Shown: positions 15,871-22,464 of the stretch, piece by piece
Layout of the letters: every line of letters starts with the position of its first letter
How positions within the stretch are numbered: position 1 is the first letter of the stretch
DNA from: JAEUMW01 sp039807745
GTDB lineage: Bacteria; Pseudomonadota; Gammaproteobacteria; Burkholderiales; JAEUMW01
Direction of reading: 5' to 3'
Assembly: GCA_039807745.1 (NCBI GenBank)
Contig: JBDHRV010000007.1
Coordinates: 1 to 52,376 of the forward strand
DNA length: 52,376 bases
Notes under the pieces: generated by a model
Told to the model about the DNA's origin: nothing
Databases searched by the model: none
What the model saw: only the letters and a program-made list of their open reading frames with translations
Program-made: the position numbers and the translations under genes

Positions 15871-16785
15871 ATGGCGAGTCCCAAGAAGAAGATCGTCTAT
15901 GTGGTGGGGTGCGGGCGAAGTGGAACCACGCTCTTGGGTTTCGCGGCGGGAAACGCTAACCGCACGTTGGACCTCGGTGAAGTGCTTGATTTCGTCCGCT
16001 TCAATGGGCGCCCGAACGGTTTTGGACCCGAGACCGAGAATTACGCGTTCTGGGCGTCGGTGCTGCAGCATGTTGGTAGGCAGTTGGGCGAGACGGACTT
16101 CGCGCGATTAGCAGAGCTTCAATCTTCGGTCGATAGTCACAGGAGTTTTATTCCGCTGGCGGTCCTTGGTAAGTTGTACCGCAAGACCGCTGTCGCCGAG
16201 TATCGCCGTTTCCTGGGTGCCCTTTATGATGGGATTCAGGCATCCGGACCGTTCGACATTTACATTGACAGCTCCAAGTATCCAAGCCGCCTCGTGCACC
16301 TCCGGAATATCTATGCTGACGATCGAATCCATGTGATTCACCTCATTCGTAATCCGATCGAGCTGGCGCGCGCCATGGCGGGCGGCGAGCAGTCGGTGCC
16401 GAAATCCTTCTTGCAGACAATGCTTTACTTCTTTGTGGTCAATGCGTTCTCTCTCGTGGCCACGCGTGGACTTGGGCGGGACCGATGCGTTCGCTTACGA
16501 TACGAAGACTTCGTGTCCCAGCCCGAGGCTACCCTCAGACAACTTGGGGAAACGTTCTCAATAGACACTTCAGCGCCGATAGAGAGGATCCGGAGACAAG
16601 AGCCGCTTCAACGCGGCTATATCTTCAACGGGAATCGGATGCGAATGCAGGAGCGTGTCGTTTTTCGCAGGTCAAATGGTGTGACGGCGAATCGCTCTTG
16701 GTTTGAACGGGCTATCGAGCGCGTGGCGCGCGTGGCCTTCGGCGCGGTCACTCCAAGCCGACCGGCCGAGGACGGCGAAGCATAG
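15871..16785 (+). CDS. PAPS-dependent sulfotransferase
   Basis: A 304-residue Sulfotransfer-family protein. The 5'-phosphosulfate-binding loop reads VGCGRSGTTLL (about residues 11-21), and the 3'-phosphate-binding region is DSSKYPSRLVHLRN followed by HVIHLIRNPIELARAM (about 155-170), with a downstream RLRYEDFVSQPEATLRQL. Such enzymes move sulfate from PAPS to hydroxyls or amines of sugars or lipids. The start chosen is the ATG before ASPKKK; the frame is open 24 codons further upstream but family similarity begins here. It is the last gene of the glycan region, which suggests sulfation of the polysaccharide. PAPS synthesis genes are not in the window. Confidence 0.85.
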   Translation: MASPKKKIVYVVGCGRSGTTLLGFAAGNANRTLDLGEVLDFVRFNGRPNGFGPETENYAFWASVLQHVGRQLGETDFARLAELQSSVDSHRSFIPLAVLGKLYRKTAVAEYRRFLGALYDGIQASGPFDIYIDSSKYPSRLVHLRNIYADDRIHVIHLIRNPIELARAMAGGEQSVPKSFLQTMLYFFVVNAFSLVATRGLGRDRCVRLRYEDFVSQPEATLRQLGETFSIDTSAPIERIRRQEPLQRGYIFNGNRMRMQERVVFRRSNGVTANRSWFERAIERVARVAFGAVTPSRPAEDGEA

Positions 16786-16855
16786 TCTTACTTTGCTATA
16801 GGAAACAGCCGGGGAGCGGCAAGGGGCGTAGCCCGAGGTCGATTGCCGCCCACCC

Positions 16856-17100
16856 CACGCACAGCCACCGGTAGGCGTCGTGCGCTTCCGTCAGCCGGGC
16901 GATTTCACGCGCGCTGGTCACGCCGTCAATCGTCGCTTATAGCCACAGCGCCAGCAGAATCTCCGGCGCAATCGGCGCTCGCCCCACGCCGCCTTCCACC
17001 GCCCGGATGCCTTGGTAGAACCCCTTCAGATCCTGCAGCGCCACCTAACGCTTCGACGACGAATGCCGGTCGGCAAGTGCAGCTCCCCGGTCCGCGACCA
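16856..17100 (-). pseudogene. Decayed IS1182-like transposase N-terminal fragment
   Basis: Read on the minus strand, 17044 to about 16858 gives VALQDLKGFYQGIRAVEGG, then GRAPIAPEILLALWL, a TAA stop, ATIDGVTSAREIARLTEAHD and AYRWLC. This is the conserved N-terminal region of IS1182-type DDE transposases. An in-frame TAG at 17045-17047 and a TAA at 16937-16939 interrupt it, and no catalytic domain follows. The boundaries are approximate and no terminal inverted repeats were found. It occupies most of the 420-base gap between the sulfotransferase and the DUF4921 gene and marks an old insertion or deletion point. Confidence 0.7.
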
Positions 17101-17206
17101 AGGGCAAATGCGTGTGCACCCAGGCCAGTCTGCGCCATCCTCCCATTGGCCGCGCGTTTTTGTATGATGTGGGTCCACGCTGTACCGAGTTGGGAGGGCC
17201 CTCAAC

Positions 17207-18601
17207 ATGATGCACGACATGATGCCCATCGCGGATTACCTGATCCGGATGCGGGACGGCACGATCAAGCAGGTCAACCCGTTTACCGGCACCGAGGTAT
17301 GGACCGTGCCGGGGCGTGGCCATCGGCCGCTCGGGAACGACGGCAAGTCCGGCGTGCCGCTCGACCCGGGCACGCACGGCTTGCACTGCGCGTTCTGTCA
17401 TGGACGCGCACTCGAGACGCCACCCGAGAAGGCGCGACTGGTGCGAGCGCACGCCGGGTGGGAAACGCGCAAGGGCCTCAAAGCCGAGCGGCTCTCCGAT
17501 GCCGACTGGGTATTCCGGCGGGTGCCAAACCTGTTCGAGATAGTTTCCTTCGAGTACTGGCAGCAGAACTACCGCTATACACTGCCGCCCGCATTGCAGA
17601 CGCGCAAGGACAGTTACCTTGCCACCGAGCCGGGTCGCCGCCACGTGCTTGACGTCATCGACGTGCGGATGAGGCTCTGCGGCGCTGACGAGGCGGCGGT
17701 GCGGGAGACACCGATCGAGGAGAAGCTCAAGATGGCCAACGCCTTTTTCGGCGGCGGCCACGAGCTCATCATCGCGCGCCAGCATTTCATCATGGGGGCC
17801 ACGCACGACGACGAGCTCGCTTCGTCGGGCACGATGACGCCGGAGGAGCACTATCAGTACTTCCGGTTCACCATCGACGCGCTGCGCGACATCTATCTGT
17901 CGAACCGCTACGTCCGCTACGTCGCCGTCTTCCAGAACTGGCTCAAGCCGGCGGGTGCCTCGTTCGACCACCTGCACAAGCAGCTGGTCGCGATCGACGA
18001 GCGTGGCGTGTCGAATGACGGGGAGATTCGCCTGGTGCGGGCGAACCCCAACATCTACAACGAGGAGGCGGTGAACTTTGCTGCACACCGCAACCTGGTG
18101 TTCGCCGAGAATGACCACGCGATCGCCTTCGCCGGGTTCGGTCACCGCTTCCCGACGCTCGAGATTTATTCGAAGAGCGAGCGCAGCCAGCCCTGGAACC
18201 ATTCCGTGGAAGAGCTGCGCGGTGTCTCGGACCTGGTGCACGCCTGTCATGCGGCAATGGGCCCCGGGATTCCCTGCAACGAGGAATGGCACTACAAACC
18301 GCCAGACGCCGACGTAGCGATGCCGTGGCGGGTCCAGATCAAGTGGCGCGTTTCGAACCCGGCCGGCTTCGAGGGGGGAACCCTGATCTACGTGAACACG
18401 ATCGATCCGGACTCGCTGCGCGACAAGGTGGTGCCGCGGTTGTTTCAGCTGAAAGCCGAGGGGCGGATCGCGCCGATGAAGATCGCATTCGAGTGCGACT
18501 GCGTGCCGAACTGCCTCAAGTATAACCCTGCCGTCCGCTCGCAGCCCACGCGCGAAGCGGAGTTTGCGCCGCTCTCCGGCGACGCTCGATGCGAAGGGTA
18601 G
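17207..18601 (+). CDS. DUF4921 family protein, galactose-1-phosphate uridylyltransferase-like
   Basis: A 464-residue protein matching the DUF4921 group, distantly related to GalT nucleotidyltransferases of the HIT superfamily. CAFCHGRALETPPE (about residues 64-77) resembles the zinc-site and nucleotide-binding start of GalT, and FDHLHKQLVAID (about 255) carries the histidine motif where GalT has its catalytic His. A conserved CDCVPNCLKYNP lies near the end. GGGAGGG sits about 8 bases before the ATG. Family members may transfer nucleotidyl groups to a sugar phosphate, but no substrate is established. It lies alone beside an insertion-element remnant. Confidence 0.7.
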   Translation: MMHDMMPIADYLIRMRDGTIKQVNPFTGTEVWTVPGRGHRPLGNDGKSGVPLDPGTHGLHCAFCHGRALETPPEKARLVRAHAGWETRKGLKAERLSDADWVFRRVPNLFEIVSFEYWQQNYRYTLPPALQTRKDSYLATEPGRRHVLDVIDVRMRLCGADEAAVRETPIEEKLKMANAFFGGGHELIIARQHFIMGATHDDELASSGTMTPEEHYQYFRFTIDALRDIYLSNRYVRYVAVFQNWLKPAGASFDHLHKQLVAIDERGVSNDGEIRLVRANPNIYNEEAVNFAAHRNLVFAENDHAIAFAGFGHRFPTLEIYSKSERSQPWNHSVEELRGVSDLVHACHAAMGPGIPCNEEWHYKPPDADVAMPWRVQIKWRVSNPAGFEGGTLIYVNTIDPDSLRDKVVPRLFQLKAEGRIAPMKIAFECDCVPNCLKYNPAVRSQPTREAEFAPLSGDARCEG

Positions 18602-18683
18602 GGCGGTCGCGTTTCGCCGGGCCGCGGCCGGCCGCGCGAGCGCAGGTCGCTTGAGTGCTTAAGCGAAGGAAGGTCGCGCCCGA

Positions 18684-19370
18684 TTACGTGCCTGACGTAG
18701 CGAACTCGAACGCCTCCCGGCACTGCAGTTCGGTGGGGTTGAGGACGGGAATGCGACAGTCTTCCGGACGCATCGCCAGAGGCAGTTCGGTGCACGCGAG
18801 AACGACGGCATCGACCGAGTCTGCATGCTTCTCGACGAGCGCGGCGAGGTCGCGCCGAAACTCCTCGGCCATGACGCCTCGCGCCAGTTGGGATTGGATC
18901 TGCTGGGTCCTGCCGCGGTCTTCCTCGTCCGGCGTCTCCACACGAAGACCGAAGCGTTCGAGTCCGCGATGGTAGAAGCCGTCTTCCATCGTGAACTTTG
19001 TTCCCAGCAGCAGTAGCCGCTGACAGTCCAACGAGCGCGCCGCCCGGCCCGTGACCTCCACGATGTGGAACACGGGGATCGTCAGCGCAAGCCTCGGCGC
19101 GATGGCGTCGAAGGCTTTGTGCAGCGTGTTGTTGCAGATCAGCAGGCAGTCCGGCCGGAGCGCTGCGAATGCCGTGATTTCACGTTCCAGCAGCGCGGGA
19201 ATCTCGGCCCACCCTTCGTGGTACCGGCTCTTGATTTCGTGATAGTCGATGCTGCGCAGGAGCAGGCTCGCGCTGTGAAATCCGCCCAGCTTCCGTTGCG
19301 CCAGCTCGTTGAGGATGCGGTAGTACTCGATCGTCGAGGGCCAGCTCGTTCCGCCGAGCAATCCGATCAT
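18684..19370 (-). CDS. Aspartate/glutamate racemase family protein
   Basis: A 228-residue member of the Asp/Glu/hydantoin racemase family. It starts MIGLLGGTSWPSTIEYY and has the two catalytic cysteine regions, LICNNTLHKAF (about residue 80) and VLACTELPLAM (about 190), with both cysteines present. PLP-independent racemases of this type interconvert L and D forms of aspartate or glutamate. I chose the ATG at 19370, preceded by AAGGAG; the frame is open for 87 more codons upstream, but those lack family similarity and overlap the nasA promoter region. It is transcribed away from the nitrate operon. Confidence 0.8.
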   Translation of the reverse strand: MIGLLGGTSWPSTIEYYRILNELAQRKLGGFHSASLLLRSIDYHEIKSRYHEGWAEIPALLEREITAFAALRPDCLLICNNTLHKAFDAIAPRLALTIPVFHIVEVTGRAARSLDCQRLLLLGTKFTMEDGFYHRGLERFGLRVETPDEEDRGRTQQIQSQLARGVMAEEFRRDLAALVEKHADSVDAVVLACTELPLAMRPEDCRIPVLNPTELQCREAFEFATSGT

Positions 19371-19487
19371 TTTCAACGCACACTCCTTGGTGGATCCGTG
19401 ACGGCGATTCTGGGCGACCCATGTCATCACTGTCGAGGAAGAAATCCAATCACCACGCACCAAAGCAAGGCCGGCCTCCGGGGAGCG

Positions 19488-19504
19488 TGCACTCTCTTGG
19501 TTCA
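19488..19504 (+). promoter_or_regulatory. Candidate NtrC-binding site upstream of nasA
   Basis: TGCACT-CTCTT-GGTTCA matches the NtrC consensus TGCAC(C/T)-N5-GGTGCA at all but one fixed position. Its centre is about 100 bases before the predicted nasA transcription start, a typical enhancer distance for sigma-54 activators. A weaker GCACCA half-site occurs nearby at about 19457. Confidence 0.6.
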
Positions 19505-19567
19505 CTGAATCTCCCAGGCATTCCGTTGGGCTCTCACAGCCTATTGAAAAGAAACCTAAAACACGGG

Positions 19568-19583
19568 TGGAGTGCAATTTGCT
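19568..19583 (+). promoter_or_regulatory. Candidate sigma-54 promoter for nasA
   Basis: TGGAGTGCAATTTGCT has the GG and GC dinucleotides exactly 10 bases apart and TTGCT at the -12 element; it departs from the consensus TGGCAC at three positions in the -24 element. Transcription would begin near 19594, about 18 bases before the nasA ATG. With the NtrC-like site it suggests nitrogen-limitation control. Confidence 0.6.
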
Positions 19584-19611
19584 GGGCCGCACCACGATTC
19601 CCTGAGGGCCC

Positions 19612-22368
19612 ATGCAAGAAGTCAAGTCCACCTGCTGTTACTGCGGCGTTGGCTGCGGCGTAGTCGTCCAGACCCGTGACGGCGCGATCGTCGGAGTTCG
19701 CGGCGATGAAGCCCACCCCGCGAACTTCGGGCGGTTGTGCTCCAAGGGCGCGACGCTCCACCTGAGCACCGGCCTCGCTACCCGGGCGCTCTACCCGGAG
19801 ATGCGCGCGAGCCGCGAGATCGACGCGCGCACCCGGTGCAGCTGGGATGACGCGCTCGACTTCTGTGCGAAGCGTTTCGCCGAGATCATCCGGCGGGACG
19901 GGGCGGACGCTGTCGCCTTCTATGTCTCCGGTCAACTGCTGACCGAGGACTACTACGTCTTCAACAAGCTCGCCAAGGGTCTCGTCGGCAGCAACAACAT
20001 CGACACCAACTCGCGGCTCTGTATGTCTTCGGCCGTGGCCGGCTACAAGGCGACCCTCGGCGCGGACGCGCCGCCTGCCTGCTACGAGGACATCGATCAC
20101 GCCCAGTGCCTCTTCATTGCCGGGTCCAACACGGCCTTCGCGCATCCGATCCTGTACCGGCGCATCGAGGCGGCACGGCAGAAGAACCGAGAGCTCAAGA
20201 CAGTCGTCATCGACCCACGCCGCACCGACACCGCACGCGAAGCGAATCTGCACCTGCCGATCCTGCCGGGCACCGACGTGGCGCTCTACAACGGCATGCT
20301 GCACGTGCTGCTGTGGGAAGAGCTGTGCGACCGGGCGTACATCGCGGCCCATACCGAGGGCTTCGATGCGCTGAGGGAGACGGTGCGCGAGTACACGCCG
20401 GCGGCGGTGGCGCAGACCTGTGGCGTCCCCGGGGATGCCATCGTCAAGGCCGCGCGCTGGTTCGGGCAGTCGAAGGCGACGCTGTCGCTCTACTGCCAGG
20501 GACTCAACCAGTCGAGCAATGGCACCCAGAACAATGCGGCGCTCATCAATCTGCACCTCGCCACCGGGCAGATCGGGCGGCCGGGGGCGGGTCCCTTCTC
20601 GCTCACCGGTCAGCCCAACGCCATGGGCGGGCGCGAGGTCGGTGGGCTCGCCAATCTGCTCTCCGCACACCGCGATATGGCAGATCCCGCCCACCGCGCC
20701 GAGGTGGCCCGTCTGTGGGGGATAGCGGACGTACCGGCGAAGCCGGGCAAGACTGCGGTGGAGTTGTTCGAGGCCGTCCGCCGCGGCGATATCAAGGCGG
20801 TCTGGATCGCCTGTACCAACCCGGCGCAGTCGCTGCCCGACGTTGGACTGGTGCACGAGGCGCTGCACAAGGCCAAGTTCGTCGTCGTGCAGGAGGCATT
20901 CGTCAACACCGACACGGTGGCTTTCGCCGACGTTCTGCTGCCGGCCAGTACGTGGGGCGAGAAAGAGGGTGTCGTGACGAACTCGGAGCGTTGCATCACG
21001 CGCGTGAAGAGCGCGGTGCCCGCACCCGGCGAGGCACGAGCCGACTGGGAGATCGCGCGCGATTTCGCGGTGCGGCTGGGCAGCGCGCTCGGCCACGCAC
21101 ACGCTGCGAAGATGTTCGACTACGCGAGCACGGAAGCCGTGTTCAACGAGCACCGCGAGTCCACGCGCGGTCGCGATCTGGACATCACCGGGCTTTCCTA
21201 CGAGCTGCTGGAGACGCGCGGACCGCAGCAGTGGCCTTTCCCGGAAGGTGCGGCCGCGGGCAAGGCGCGGCTCTACGAGGACGGCATCTACCCGACGCCG
21301 TCCGGACGCGCGCGCTTCCTCAATACGAAGTACAAGGCGACCGCGGAGAAGACCGACGCGCGTTTCCCGTTGCATCTCAACACCGGCCGCCTGCGCGACC
21401 AGTGGCACGGCATGAGCCGCACCGGACGGGTGGCGCGCCTGTACAACCACGTCGCGGAACCCGTGCTCTCCATGAACCAGACGGACATGGCGCGGCGGCA
21501 ACTGCGCGACGGCGACATCGCACGGGTGACGAGCCGGCGCGGCGAGACTGTGGTACGGGTTGCGGCGTCCGACGAGATGCGCCCGGGCCAGACGTTTCTG
21601 CCCATGCACTGGGGCGGGCAGTTCATGAACTCCGCGGGCGCGAACGGACTCACGCTCGGGGCGCTCGATCCCACGTCGAAGCAGCCGGAGCTGAAGCACG
21701 CCGCGGTGCGCGTCGAGAAGCTCAACCTGCCGTGGCAGCTCGTCGTCATGCGCGTCGTCGAGCAGGCCGGCGCGACGGACGATACCGCATCGGACCAATC
21801 CGCGCAGTGGCTGGCGCGTGTCAATCCGCTGCTGGGCGAGTTCACCTACGCCACTGTCGGGCTGTTCGGCCGTGAGCGTCCGGCCGCGATCCTGCAGGCC
21901 GCGCACGCAACGCCGGTGGCACTCGATCTCATCGCCGGGATCGACAGCCTGTTCGATTTCGATGAGCGCGCGAGCCTCACCTACGTCGACGCGAAACGCG
22001 GCGTCTCCAAGCGGGTGATGATCGAGGACGGAGTCGTCACGGGCGTTCGCCTCACCGGCGAGACGGCGGCGCGCGACTGGCTCAAGGACATCATGGCGCG
22101 GGCCACCCCGGCCGAGGCGGTACGCCGCTGGGTGCTCGCGCCGCTGGCGGCGCCCCCGGCGGGCAGCCGCCAGCGCGGCCGCGTCATCTGCACCTGCCTG
22201 GATGTCGCCGAACAGGAGATCACGGAGCGCATCGCGCAGGGGGCCGGGCTCAGCGCGCTTCAGGAAGCGCTCAAGTGCGGGACGCAATGCGGGTCCTGCG
22301 TGCCGGAACTCAAGCGGCTGTTCGCCCTGGGTGGTCAAGCCGGCAGCCTGACGGCGGTGCAACCGTAG
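19612..22368 (+). CDS. nasA: Assimilatory nitrate reductase, catalytic subunit with BFD-type [2Fe-2S] domain
   Basis: A 918-residue cytoplasmic molybdopterin oxidoreductase reducing nitrate to nitrite. The N terminus binds [4Fe-4S] (CCYCGVGCG ... GRLCSKG). Molybdopterin motifs follow, including NIDTNSRLCMSSAVAGYK, NQSSNGTQNN, TGQPNAMGGREVGG and a C-terminal molydopterin dinucleotide-binding domain. Residues from about 858 form a BFD-like [2Fe-2S] domain (CTCLDVAEQEI ... CGTQCGSCVPEL), as in NasA/NasC. No separate NasB-type flavoprotein is encoded next to it, so its electron donor is unclear. Gene order here is nasA-nirB-ABM-nirD-carrier. Confidence 0.95.
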   Translation: MQEVKSTCCYCGVGCGVVVQTRDGAIVGVRGDEAHPANFGRLCSKGATLHLSTGLATRALYPEMRASREIDARTRCSWDDALDFCAKRFAEIIRRDGADAVAFYVSGQLLTEDYYVFNKLAKGLVGSNNIDTNSRLCMSSAVAGYKATLGADAPPACYEDIDHAQCLFIAGSNTAFAHPILYRRIEAARQKNRELKTVVIDPRRTDTAREANLHLPILPGTDVALYNGMLHVLLWEELCDRAYIAAHTEGFDALRETVREYTPAAVAQTCGVPGDAIVKAARWFGQSKATLSLYCQGLNQSSNGTQNNAALINLHLATGQIGRPGAGPFSLTGQPNAMGGREVGGLANLLSAHRDMADPAHRAEVARLWGIADVPAKPGKTAVELFEAVRRGDIKAVWIACTNPAQSLPDVGLVHEALHKAKFVVVQEAFVNTDTVAFADVLLPASTWGEKEGVVTNSERCITRVKSAVPAPGEARADWEIARDFAVRLGSALGHAHAAKMFDYASTEAVFNEHRESTRGRDLDITGLSYELLETRGPQQWPFPEGAAAGKARLYEDGIYPTPSGRARFLNTKYKATAEKTDARFPLHLNTGRLRDQWHGMSRTGRVARLYNHVAEPVLSMNQTDMARRQLRDGDIARVTSRRGETVVRVAASDEMRPGQTFLPMHWGGQFMNSAGANGLTLGALDPTSKQPELKHAAVRVEKLNLPWQLVVMRVVEQAGATDDTASDQSAQWLARVNPLLGEFTYATVGLFGRERPAAILQAAHATPVALDLIAGIDSLFDFDERASLTYVDAKRGVSKRVMIEDGVVTGVRLTGETAARDWLKDIMARATPAEAVRRWVLAPLAAPPAGSRQRGRVICTCLDVAEQEITERIAQGAGLSALQEALKCGTQCGSCVPELKRLFALGGQAGSLTAVQP

Positions 22369-22464
22369 ATGCGCACAGGGCGCGCGGCCGGCATGTGGCC
22401 CGAGGGCCGCTGCTGCGGTCGACGGAGAGGAACCGAACTTGGCAACGAGGACTGAAGGGCCACC

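Noticed and set aside
17146..17168. Promoter TTGGCC / TATGAT before the DUF4921 gene
   Set aside because: Spacer is only 11 bases; the TATGAT alone is not enough evidence.
16843..17652. 269-codon plus-strand open frame between sulfotransferase and DUF4921 gene
   Set aside because: It overlaps the DUF4921 gene in another frame and its first part is the reverse of a decayed transposase; Pro/Arg-rich reading, no family match.
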